Positions 41,013-48,072 of a stretch of DNA of 48,072 nt are shown here, in pieces. This DNA comes from GCA-2732805 sp964516605 (GTDB lineage: Bacteria > Pseudomonadota > Gammaproteobacteria > Coxiellales > Coxiellaceae). The notes beneath the pieces were generated by a model. It searched no databases. It was not told where the DNA came from and was given only the letters and a program-made list of their open reading frames with translations. Location of the stretch: assembly GCA_964516605.1 (NCBI GenBank), contig CAZFAA010000007.1:1-48072 (forward strand), given 5' to 3'. A program made the position numbers and the translations under genes. Each line of letters begins with the position of its first letter. Position 1 is the first letter of the stretch.

Positions 41013-41706
41013 CGATTAGCTCACCTTCTCTAAAATAATAACGCTTCTTGCCATGACTAAATTCTAAAATATTCTGGCTGCTCACGGTTCCAGCGGGTAA
41101 GGTTAATAACGCATTACCATAGCGATCGGAACGTGGCGACATGCCGGAACACGCCTGTATTGCCGCTTGAGGCACCGCTACTTTTACGTAACCTTCTTGA
41201 GCCTCACTCATTTTGATGCGAATTACTTTTTGTGCATCTGCCTCATGCAAATAAATTGGTCGGCCCAATACATAATGGCCCAGTCCACGTAGTAATTGCG
41301 CCCACTTATTTAAATCGTATCCTTGCTGTTGGAACACTAAAATGTAAACCGCTGACATGTCTTTTTCGAGAACAGGTGTGGCGAATGGATTATTCAGCTG
41401 CGCTTGCTCATCCAATCGTGTCAACAAATTAACAGCGCTCCTACGCATTTCGTGAAGTGACTTGACGGTATTGCGCAAAAATAAAGAGCTTTCATAATCA
41501 TTCTGCGTTAATACCGCATCAATATCGTGAATAATACCTTTGGCCAACGTGATGTAATCTTGCTTTTCATGAACATCATTTTTCATGAATTGCCCAAGTT
41601 TTTGCATGACGTCCTGGCGTTTGAGCATCATCGATTCCAGCAACTGGCGCTTGGCTTCATCTTTTTGAAGTTGCTCACCGGATAATAGAGTGACTTGCTT
41701 TGTCAT
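40984..41706 (-). CDS. icmQ: Dot/Icm protein IcmQ
   Basis: IcmQ is a cytoplasmic, membrane-active protein kept in check by its chaperone IcmR. It has an N-terminal helical chaperone-binding/pore-forming region, here about residues 15-100 (LLESMMLKRQDVMQKLGQFMKND and following), and a C-terminal NAD+-binding domain that starts about AVYILVFQQQGYDLNKWAQLLRGLG and includes GRPIYLHEADAQKVIRIK. At about 240 residues it is longer than L. pneumophila IcmQ (191), mainly through the C-terminal part (GKKRYYFREGELIDVS). The ATG at 41706 has GAGG 8 nt upstream; an in-frame GTG lies at 41715. The tiny gene upstream occupies the icmR slot. Confidence 0.9.
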   Translation of the reverse strand: MTKQVTLLSGEQLQKDEAKRQLLESMMLKRQDVMQKLGQFMKNDVHEKQDYITLAKGIIHDIDAVLTQNDYESSLFLRNTVKSLHEMRRSAVNLLTRLDEQAQLNNPFATPVLEKDMSAVYILVFQQQGYDLNKWAQLLRGLGHYVLGRPIYLHEADAQKVIRIKMSEAQEGYVKVAVPQAAIQACSGMSPRSDRYGNALLTLPAGTVSSQNILEFSHGKKRYYFREGELIDVSISTKCD

Positions 41707-41722
41707 GTCCCTCACCTCAAAT

Positions 41723-41920
41723 TTAGGCAGTTGGAGCCGCTGGTGTCACCTCAGCTGATGCTGCATGATTCGAACTCGATATAACACGTGCTACAATTCC
41801 ATCGAATGTATCTATTAAACGACCCCACTGTTTTGCCTCATCCACCAGCTGTTTCGTAAGCCCTACGCTGGACTCACCCAAACTTGCTGTCGGGTTAAAA
41901 ATACTGGGCCTGACTACCAT
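41723..41920 (-). CDS. Candidate FIR (IcmR functional homologue)
   Basis: A 65-residue protein immediately upstream of icmQ, 16 nt away, with AAGG 9 nt before its ATG. In Legionellales this slot always holds a chaperone of IcmQ (IcmR or a FIR protein), and these are so fast-evolving that they are identified by position rather than sequence. The product has a predicted amphipathic helix, GLTKQLVDEAKQWGRLIDTF then DGIVARVI, flanked by disordered ends (VRPSIFNPTASLGESS and the Ala/Pro tail TPAAPTA). A single helix would suffice for a small IcmQ-binding partner, but it is half the size of L. pneumophila IcmR (120). Function is inferred from position. Confidence 0.65.
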   Translation of the reverse strand: MVVRPSIFNPTASLGESSVGLTKQLVDEAKQWGRLIDTFDGIVARVISSSNHAASAEVTPAAPTA

Positions 41921-41963
41921 TTTAAATTACCTTACTCGTTTCATTAGCTTATAACTTAGACAC

Positions 41964-41996
41964 ATTCTAAAACTTAAACATTAAGGCAACATTAAG
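41964..41996 (-). promoter_or_regulatory. PmrA-box promoter of the fir-icmQ-icmP-icmO operon
   Basis: Two identical 9-mers, AACATTAAG on the plus strand (CTTAATGTT on minus), at 41977-41985 and 41988-41996, separated by 2 nt. A TAGAAT -10 (41964-41969) follows 7 nt downstream. It is the best-preserved of the three such sites in this window and starts the fir-icmQPO unit. Confidence 0.8.
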
Positions 41997-42270
41997 AAAG
42001 GCAAGAGGTGAGCATCTAATATTTGTAATATTTGCAATCATCTCATGTATCGATTAGATTAAATACAACTGTATTAAACGGACTACAGTAGAATGAGAAT
42101 AAGTGGCCTAGAGATATTTGTATGATCGCGGTAGTTACAACGTGGATCATATGATCAGATACCTCAAAACTTTATGCCCAGATCGTACTGATGAAATTGA
42201 GAGCAAAGCAAATAATGATCGGCATACAACAGACCCTTAAGCTATTATTTTTAAAGAAAGGAGTGACATA
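41997..42270. other. Intergenic region between the Dot/Icm block and the 98-residue gene
   Basis: 274 bases with no recognised gene. A plus-strand frame opens at ATG 42149 (MIRYLKTLCPDRTDEIES) and closes at TAA before 42241, about 30 codons. Its start has no clear ribosome binding site. The frame is open further upstream (RGSYNVDHM precedes it), so it could be a gene remnant. icmS and icmT, which precede icmR/icmQ in Legionella, are not here. Confidence 0.4.
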
Positions 42271-42567
42271 ATGACAAATAACCCAAATAGAATAAAACCC
42301 CTTCCTACTCTTGTAGGCTTTGCCCTTTTCAGTGCTGGAGCTACACTGTTCGGCCTATGGAAACTTGACTACCTACCTCATGAACTGCCAGAGAGTGCTG
42401 TAATGGTATTCGCACTAGCTAGCATACTAAGCGGCACTGCCATGTTAGTTTCTCAAAGCCTCTGCCCTGGAGTATTTGCAGAACGCTCGTCCTCTAAAGT
42501 TAATCCTTCAGACCAAGAAAAAAGGTTGTTTCCGTGTAATGCTGTAAATTCTGTAATGGCTAATTGA
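42271..42567 (+). CDS. Small two-helix membrane protein, unknown
   Basis: 98 residues with AAGGAG 8 nt before the ATG and a strong terminator downstream, so almost certainly a real, single-gene transcript. Two hydrophobic helices (TLVGFALFSAGATLFGLW, about 14-31; AVMVFALASILSGTAMLVSQSL, about 43-64) flank a short charged loop. The tail (SSSKVNPSDQEKRLFP) is polar. I do not recognise a family. It may be an envelope protein or a small effector. Confidence 0.7.
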   Translation: MTNNPNRIKPLPTLVGFALFSAGATLFGLWKLDYLPHELPESAVMVFALASILSGTAMLVSQSLCPGVFAERSSSKVNPSDQEKRLFPCNAVNSVMAN

Positions 42568-42570
42568 TGA

Positions 42571-42646
42571 GCGATTATTATTTTATGAACGCAAAAGCCG
42601 GGTGGAAAGCGTAGCGAACCTTGTTTTTGCGTGAATAAAATAGTCG
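42571..42646 (+). repeat. Long imperfect inverted repeat after the 98-residue gene
   Basis: ATTATTTTATGAACGCAAAA (from about 42574) and TTTTTGCGTGAATAAAATA (about 42623-42642) are near-complementary arms of about 20 bp with a 25-30 nt loop that is GC-rich (GCCGGGTGGAAAGC). It falls between the stop of the 98-residue gene and its terminator. Could be a structured 3' UTR, a small RNA or a MITE-like relic. Confidence 0.5.
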
Positions 42647-42656
42647 AACGTGATAA

Positions 42657-42690
42657 ACCCCATTTAGGTTAAGATGGGGTGTTTTTTTTT
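42657..42690 (+). terminator. Intrinsic terminator
   Basis: ACCCCAT (42657-42663) pairs perfectly with ATGGGGT (42674-42680); a G and nine T residues follow directly. This is a textbook rho-independent terminator for the 98-residue gene on the plus strand. Confidence 0.92.
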
Positions 42691-42806
42691 GAGTGAGTTG
42701 GGCAAGTATTTCAAATAAAAAAATGGGTAATAAGTCACCCCCCTATACCAGCATTATACGGACACAACCTAAGTTGACGCCATTGGCTAACTAGATACGG
42801 AACCCT

Positions 42807-44981
42807 TTAGAAACCACTTTCCGACACAAACAATGAGGTTAAGAATGCCCAAGAACGCTTAGCATAAGAGCTGGGCTTTTCTTCAATCATCACAACACCA
42901 CGCTCAACAAATTGTGTAGGGCGTTTTAGATCAGGGATTAATGTAATTCGATATTGAGATGTCTCTGGTACTAAATTATTGGTGGAATCAGCACGCACGC
43001 CAATAGAACCGCCTAGTGTACTGGCATGATAACCTGCTGTTGGAACGTCCTGAATGTTTTCAAGCATACCCCCCGTACGATAACTTTGCATCAAAAATAA
43101 AGATTGTGTGGGTTGGTAATCAATACTTTCAACCTTTGCAGTGACTTTAGACTTACTCAACACATCAGGTATAAACACCGCTTTTTTTCCCTTTTGTAAC
43201 TTGTCTAAATTACCACTGCTGGTAAATGCTTCTATCATACTTTCTTTATCATTCACCACAGTCAATAGCATCTGGTCGTCTTTAATCCATGCACCATAAC
43301 GCAAATAAGGATCTATGTAAGACACCTTCCCTGAAATAGTCGCAACTACCCTTAACCGATTCAGCAAATTCTTATAATTCGCTACCTCTTGTTCAGCTTG
43401 TTTGACCTGCTGCATCACGACAATGCGTTCTTTACGGCGCTCTTGATCATAGACCATATTTTCAAGCAATTTTCTATACTCAATGACATCTTGCTCAGCC
43501 AAATAAAGCTTATAAATTAACTCCCCCGAATGCAGTTTAACTAACTGCTGCCCTTTAGAGACATATTGGCCAGGCGTTACATATACTTTTTCAACTTGTG
43601 CTGTCTCTGGCGAGTAATAACTGCGATGAACATAACTTAATGTTGCTGGAAAAGATAAATTATTTTGCCAAGGAAAGAAAAATAAAAATAATAAAAAAAC
43701 TAGTACACTTGATGTAATAACAATATTTTTATTGAAATGAAATTGTGAACGTTCCTTCCACCATACCATGACTTCTTTTGCTAACGGTCCAAAAATAAAA
43801 ACAACTAACTCCACTACAAACAAAATCAAACCCAATACTTTAAAAAAGAAATGGTAGACTAATAAAGCAATACCAAAAAATAAAATAGCTCGATACACCC
43901 ATGTCAGAATGGCATACGTTACAAATATAGTTTGTATACGTTTATTAAGTGGCTCTGGAGGGGGCTGCTTAAATCCAAATAAAATTTTACGCATTCCCCA
44001 GCGGGTATAAGCAAAACTGCGTGTCTGTAAATTTCTTACGCCCAATAAATCCGATAAAACAAAATAGCCATCAAAACGCAGGAAAGGACTAATATTAATT
44101 AATATAGAAATAACCCAGCTCGTTGAAGCAATAAAGAAAATAGCTGAACGAAAAGGGCTGTTATCCAAAACAAGCCACAATAAAGTCGCGAGCACAGCCA
44201 AATACAGTTCAAACCATACACCAGCAATACTCACCATTAAGCGATCACGATTCGAAGGCAGTTTCCAACTTTGCCCGGTATCGGTGTATAACACAGGCCA
44301 CATCACTAGGAAAGCAACACCCATAGAAGGCACTGTTAACCCAAATCGCTTACACATCAGTGCATGACCCATTTCATGGATGATCTTGCCAACAAACATC
44401 GCGATCATTAAATATAAAAAACCCATCGGATTGAAATTTTGTGCCAAAGTTGATGAAAATACTTCCCATTGTCGAGACACAAAATAAATAGCAATCAACC
44501 CTAAAACAACCATAATCCAAACGGTTAATTTTGAAAACAACCAAGAACAATATGGGTATATCTTTGTTAGAAATCGATCAGGCTTAGCCAATGGCACCCT
44601 AATGAAGAGATAATTTTTTATAAGCCACTGAAAAATATTTTTACGCTTTAACTGAGGACTGACTTCAGCAATTTTTTTAATACCACTGAATCCATGTTTC
44701 AAAATGCAATTTTGTGATAAAAAAATCAAAAATTCTGACACATCTTGCTCAGTTATCGTAACGGTTGTCTTCTCATTCACTGTTTCAATTAATTTTTTTG
44801 GTGTTTTAGCATACCAATGACTCAGCATTTGGTATTGTAGCCAACCAATGTGGTAAAAAGAATTATTATTGAGATCATGAATAATCCAGGTGGGGGTTTT
44901 ATTAATATCCACACCCCCGCGGGAAATAGTAATGTCTGTACGTAACTCAGGCAGTGTTTCTGGTAATTGAAATTCAGTCAT
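42807..44981 (-). CDS. M50 (site-2-protease-like) metalloprotease fused to HlyD-type adaptor domain
   Basis: A 724-residue membrane protein. N-terminal about 100 residues look like a PqqD-type peptide-binding domain (ITISRGGVDINKTPTWII to SHWY). Then comes a polytopic M50 core with zinc motif HEMGH (about 202-206) and the second motif FLRFDGYFVLSDLLGVRN with the Asp ligand. After a late membrane helix (VLVFLLFLFFFPW) comes a periplasmic HlyD part with the lipoyl half-motifs (VEKVYVTPGQYVSKGQQLVKL, VATISGKVSYIDPYLRYGAW) and a coiled coil. ATG 44981 lies 5 nt after the stop of the preceding gene. Such fusions occur with HlyD/MFP partners near large exoproteins. No ABC ATPase is encoded nearby. 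Confidence 0.88.
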   Translation of the reverse strand: MTEFQLPETLPELRTDITISRGGVDINKTPTWIIHDLNNNSFYHIGWLQYQMLSHWYAKTPKKLIETVNEKTTVTITEQDVSEFLIFLSQNCILKHGFSGIKKIAEVSPQLKRKNIFQWLIKNYLFIRVPLAKPDRFLTKIYPYCSWLFSKLTVWIMVVLGLIAIYFVSRQWEVFSSTLAQNFNPMGFLYLMIAMFVGKIIHEMGHALMCKRFGLTVPSMGVAFLVMWPVLYTDTGQSWKLPSNRDRLMVSIAGVWFELYLAVLATLLWLVLDNSPFRSAIFFIASTSWVISILINISPFLRFDGYFVLSDLLGVRNLQTRSFAYTRWGMRKILFGFKQPPPEPLNKRIQTIFVTYAILTWVYRAILFFGIALLVYHFFFKVLGLILFVVELVVFIFGPLAKEVMVWWKERSQFHFNKNIVITSSVLVFLLFLFFFPWQNNLSFPATLSYVHRSYYSPETAQVEKVYVTPGQYVSKGQQLVKLHSGELIYKLYLAEQDVIEYRKLLENMVYDQERRKERIVVMQQVKQAEQEVANYKNLLNRLRVVATISGKVSYIDPYLRYGAWIKDDQMLLTVVNDKESMIEAFTSSGNLDKLQKGKKAVFIPDVLSKSKVTAKVESIDYQPTQSLFLMQSYRTGGMLENIQDVPTAGYHASTLGGSIGVRADSTNNLVPETSQYRITLIPDLKRPTQFVERGVVMIEEKPSSYAKRSWAFLTSLFVSESGF

Positions 44982-44986
44982 ATCTC

Positions 44987-46348
44987 TTACCAACCTGTCT
45001 TTTGGCGTAAGAAAGCAAAAGGCTTTCTAAATAGGTAATACACGAGAACAACGCGTCCTCCATAAATCTTAGCACTACCCTGCGCACCAATTCTTGGTAT
45101 CTTTTGATTTTTATCAAAATCGGCTATGACACGATAAGCAAGAAATTGTTCTGGTGTTAATTGTGCATCATAACTGACGTATTGCACTTTACCCTCGATT
45201 GGATTTAAAGGGTCACCATTGATATACAGCACAACCCTTGCATTTTTATCAATTTCTATAGCATCAGTAACAGGCAAAAGAATTTTAATTTCAGCTTTAT
45301 CTTTTTGAGCAATTAACATTACTTTTTCACCTGGAGCAACTGGCTTACCTTGCCAATCGTTAACGTGATTAAAAATAGCGGTTCCCTCTATCGGAGATTT
45401 AACTTGTGACTTAGATAATAATGCAGTGGCATAATTAACAGCTAATTGCTTTTCATCGAGTTTAGATTTCAATATATTAATCTGTGCTCGACTCGTCGGA
45501 TCTTCATAACCATTATTAACTGATTTACGATATTCTTCTTGTAATACTGCTAATTCTTGCAACGCACGACGTTTCTGATTGACCAAATCAGTTTGATCAA
45601 GTGAAAATAATGTTTCATTCTGCGCGACCAATTGATTAGGCTTCACCATGACTTTATCAATCACACCTTGTGCCGGTGCTGTGACCACAACAGGATCCTC
45701 AGCAATCACTTCTGCTGGGGCAATCACACTAATCCGTATAGGTAAAAGTAATATAATAATCACCACTGCAATAATGCCTACCGTCCAACGCCATTTATAT
45801 TTACTCTGGGTCTCTATCCATCTCTTGATGCCTCGAGGCTGACACATAAAATACCAGGTATATGAATAAGCATGAATTAACCACTTCAATTGCTTTTGTG
45901 TTACCTCATCCCATGGCGTGTCCCTAACAAAAAGCATGCCACCACTGGTTGAAAATTTTTTATGAACAAAAGGAGCCCATAATAAATGAGGACTTACTCG
46001 TTCTGGCCAAATATGTTGGATATCAGCAGGCAATTGCTCTTTTTCGATCGCATGCAATACATTAATATTAGTTTGCTTTGAGCAATAACGAATAACTTTA
46101 TTAGCCCATTGAGCAAACGGGGTATTTGCATCAGAATGCGTTACTCCTGATACTGCCATAGCACGTGGTGGCAATCCAGGTAATCTCTTCCATAAGACAG
46201 CATGTTTGTAAGGAAAAAGTTGATGAGTTTCATTAACAACAAAGAAACCAAACTCAGTCACATCCTTTAATTCACGGACTTCATGCTGCAATGTAAGCAG
46301 CAAACTCAGCCGTTGGCTCTGTAATCGTTGTTCTTGCAAGTCATCCAT
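44987..46348 (-). CDS. GAF-like/HlyD-type membrane fusion protein
   Basis: A 453-residue protein in three parts. Residues 1-165 are a soluble GAF-like cytoplasmic domain (REVRELKDVTEFGFFVVNET, YKHAVLWKRL). A single membrane helix follows near 190-210 (WTVGIIAVVIIILLLPIRI). The rest is a periplasmic HlyD-like adaptor with both lipoyl halves (APAQGVIDKVMVKPNQLVAQ, VKSPIEGTAIFNHVNDWQGK) and a short coiled coil between them. It lies 3 nt after the upstream MFP stop and 5 nt before the M50 start codon, so the three are one operon. A sensor-like domain fused to an adaptor may gate secretion. Confidence 0.85.
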   Translation of the reverse strand: MDDLQEQRLQSQRLSLLLTLQHEVRELKDVTEFGFFVVNETHQLFPYKHAVLWKRLPGLPPRAMAVSGVTHSDANTPFAQWANKVIRYCSKQTNINVLHAIEKEQLPADIQHIWPERVSPHLLWAPFVHKKFSTSGGMLFVRDTPWDEVTQKQLKWLIHAYSYTWYFMCQPRGIKRWIETQSKYKWRWTVGIIAVVIIILLLPIRISVIAPAEVIAEDPVVVTAPAQGVIDKVMVKPNQLVAQNETLFSLDQTDLVNQKRRALQELAVLQEEYRKSVNNGYEDPTSRAQINILKSKLDEKQLAVNYATALLSKSQVKSPIEGTAIFNHVNDWQGKPVAPGEKVMLIAQKDKAEIKILLPVTDAIEIDKNARVVLYINGDPLNPIEGKVQYVSYDAQLTPEQFLAYRVIADFDKNQKIPRIGAQGSAKIYGGRVVLVYYLFRKPFAFLRQKTGW

Positions 46349-46351
46349 GTT

Positions 46352-47245
46352 TTATCCTTTAAATTGCGCAATACCACTCATGCCTGCTACAAGGCCTTCG
46401 GTTGATCCATTAATTTTTCCATGCACTTCTATAGATTGACTACCGGTATGAATTTTCCCACTAATTTTATCGACAATCACTTTGATCTTTTTCTGACTCT
46501 CTTTAATATTCATCGTAAAAGGTATTCCCACTTTAAGCCATGACAACCAAGTAGATGGGACAAATAAACGTACATAAATATCGCCATTACGCACTAACTG
46601 CATTAGTTTATCACCAGGCTTGACCACTTCATCTTCGTGTACAACCACGTCAACAACCTTGCCATCAAAAGGTGCCATAATAAAACATTTTTTTACTTCA
46701 TCACCTGTTTTGGCGATATCACTTTCTGATTCAAGATAATCGGCTTGAGCTTTAGCAAAATCAACATGACTAATCGCCTTATATTTTTCAAGGGTTTTAG
46801 CGGACTGCCAAGCGACCTTATTTTTAAGATACTCTGCCTTTGCTTTTTTGTAATCCGCTTGTGGCTGAACACAATTAAATTTGAGCAGCACTTGATTCTT
46901 TTTGACGGTGTCGCCTACCTGAGCAGGTAACGCAATAATCTTCGCATTCAATTGACTCAACACCACAACATCACCATAAGCTGTGAGTACAGCATGATTT
47001 TCAAAACGTGTATCATCAACAGATATGTCTTCTTGAGTAACACTATTCGGCTCTTGAATGCCTGACGGGATATTAAAACGGATAAGAGGATCTGTGCTGG
47101 CTGCCGATTGAGGAGCTTGATTACCAGCAGCTTTTACCACTGGCACAGTCTGATTGACAGTATTATTACCTTCCTGCCCGAAGCTAATGAGCATCCCAAA
47201 GCAGATAACACCACCAACTAAAATCCTTAATCCATTAATCTTCAT
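46352..47245 (-). CDS. RND/HlyD-type membrane fusion protein
   Basis: A roughly 297-residue periplasmic adaptor. An N-terminal signal or anchor (LRILVGGVICFGMLISFGQ) is followed by a disordered linker, the first lipoyl half (LNAKIIALPAQVGDTVKKNQ), a helical hairpin (about 150-195), the second half (MAPFDGKVVDVVVHEDEVVK) and a beta-barrel. I choose ATG 47245 because GGAG lies 6 nt upstream; two Met codons further out (47263, 47257) lie over that site. It is the first of the three exporter genes, 181 nt downstream of the cadherin-like gene. Confidence 0.87.
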   Translation of the reverse strand: MKINGLRILVGGVICFGMLISFGQEGNNTVNQTVPVVKAAGNQAPQSAASTDPLIRFNIPSGIQEPNSVTQEDISVDDTRFENHAVLTAYGDVVVLSQLNAKIIALPAQVGDTVKKNQVLLKFNCVQPQADYKKAKAEYLKNKVAWQSAKTLEKYKAISHVDFAKAQADYLESESDIAKTGDEVKKCFIMAPFDGKVVDVVVHEDEVVKPGDKLMQLVRNGDIYVRLFVPSTWLSWLKVGIPFTMNIKESQKKIKVIVDKISGKIHTGSQSIEVHGKINGSTEGLVAGMSGIAQFKG

Positions 47246-47426
47246 AAGCTTCTCCATATGCACCTTTTTTATTCTAGCTTATAGATCAATAAGAAACCAG
47301 CATAAAACCTGAGTAGTTAATTCAATTTCTTAAATTAGGAATACCGCTTGAATAATACAAAGCAAAGAAAGAAAATGCGAAACTGCAGATTATAAAAATG
47401 ATCGCACCACTTACTTATATGAACTT
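47246..47426. other. Gap between the cadherin-like gene and the exporter operon
   Basis: 181 bases with no gene. No clear intrinsic terminator or PmrA-type repeat is seen; it is AT-rich and may hold the exporter promoter, but no box is convincing. Confidence 0.4.
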
Positions 47427-48072
47427 CTACAACTTATCTTTTCCTTTAAAATCATCATCAATCTTATGCAATGTGATACGCAAGGCTGTTTCCATTCTCT
47501 CAGCAAGCTGAATTTCTGTTGACTCATCAATATGTTCATTGTGAGCAAGAGTATCAGTCCCCTCTTCATTACTTAATTTGAGCTTATCATATACGGACTT
47601 CACCTCATTCTCTAGAAGCGGCACTTTTTTAAGATGATCTGAAACAGATTTATCAGCTAATATTTTATTTTTCTTGTCCTTTGTATCTATATTTTTATTA
47701 TCTTTCGACTCATCAATATGATCTACATATTGTCTATCACGAAAATTCTGAATAGTAATCCATTCGATTTCGGAAGGGCTTAAATTAATTAAATTAAACT
47801 GTGTCTGATTAGCCTGCTGCTTTTCATAAAGAGTTACCAAAGAAACAGGTTCGTTTGCTACATTATGTTCTTTAAGAACTCCACCTAAAGGCTCTTGCTT
47901 AACACCCACCAAGTTATCAAGAATATTATTTGGATCCCCTTCTTTAATTATTTTCCACCCGTTCTCAGCGATATCTGTAACCTTTAATATCAAATCGTTA
48001 GTAAATGACAAACCTTGTTGATCTGTTACTGTTACTTTAAGCACATAACTGTTTTTTGTTTCAAAATCTAAA
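47427..48072 (-). CDS. C-terminal end of a large cadherin-repeat protein, runs off the window
   Basis: The frame is open from the window edge (48072) to a stop at 47427, about 214 residues; the 5' part lies outside. The first 33 or so residues are the end of a cadherin domain (LDFETKNSYVLKVTVTDQQG, then SFTNDLILKVTDIAENGW). The rest is a hydrophilic, Asp/Lys/Asn-rich tail without RTX nonapeptides, containing repeated IDES and ending FKGKDKL. In-frame GTG at 48044 is internal, not a start. Cadherin-like repeats occur in giant adhesins; the adjacent exporter set suggests that it is the cargo. Confidence 0.75.
   Translation of the reverse strand, partial: LDFETKNSYVLKVTVTDQQGLSFTNDLILKVTDIAENGWKIIKEGDPNNILDNLVGVKQEPLGGVLKEHNVANEPVSLVTLYEKQQANQTQFNLINLSPSEIEWITIQNFRDRQYVDHIDESKDNKNIDTKDKKNKILADKSVSDHLKKVPLLENEVKSVYDKLKLSNEEGTDTLAHNEHIDESTEIQLAERMETALRITLHKIDDDFKGKDKL

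Noticed and set aside
42149..42241. 30-codon plus-strand frame upstream of the 98-residue gene
   Set aside because: No clear ribosome binding site and no recognisable family; listed only as part of the intergenic region.

Overview
The window looks like a chromosomal segment of an intracellular or host-associated gammaproteobacterium of the order Legionellales. It is moderately AT-rich. Its most diagnostic content is a large block of Dot/Icm type IVB secretion genes, all on the minus strand: icmB-J-D (18.8-23.0 kb), icmC-G-E-K-L-L2-N (23.3-30.3 kb) and icmO-P-Q plus a tiny gene in the icmR (FIR) position (37.5-41.9 kb). The order matches the Legionella/Coxiella layout, but the block is opened between icmO and icmN by about 7 kb of other DNA, and icmT/icmS are not next to icmQ. 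The thyA-lgt-TSUP-ptsP-rppH order at the left edge is, from memory, also the Legionella order.

Left part (1-18.7 kb): housekeeping and metabolic genes. These are thyA (cut by the edge), lgt, a TauE/SafE-like permease, ptsP, rppH, a hotdog thioesterase, the kbl-tdh threonine degradation pair, an EmrA/EmrB-type efflux pair, a secreted sulfatase, an O-methyltransferase overlapping def, csrA, and a coupled Rieske/SDR/threonylcarbamoyl-AMP synthase trio. Embedded here at 8471-9643 is a two-hairpin membrane protein whose C-terminus carries a textbook E-block, making it a candidate Dot/Icm substrate with its own near-consensus promoter.

Central part (18.8-41.9 kb): the secretion apparatus. Three intergenic regions (upstream of icmD, icmN and the icmQ operon) carry direct repeats of a 9-mer close to CTTAATGTT spaced by exactly 2 nt. 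This matches the PmrA box known to control icm/dot genes in Legionella and Coxiella. Two of them have a TAGNAT -10 exactly 7 nt downstream. The insertion between icmN and icmO holds a thioredoxin-like gene, a graveyard of gene ends (VOC, MFS, IS30, ISAs1-like and SAP-domain remnants), a TfoX-N protein, a possible 27-residue peptide gene paired with a GRDP-like protein, an antitoxin-like ORF without a normal start codon, and a 1200-residue orphan protein that is a good effector candidate.

Right part (42-48 kb): a small membrane protein gene with a strong terminator, then a minus-strand set comprising the C-terminal end of a cadherin-repeat protein (running off the window), a membrane fusion protein, a GAF-like/HlyD fusion and an M50 metalloprotease/HlyD fusion. 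I read this set as a candidate ABC-transporter-less export or surface-display system for the large cadherin-like protein. No rRNA, tRNA or CRISPR array was found. All assignments are by eye, without database searches.
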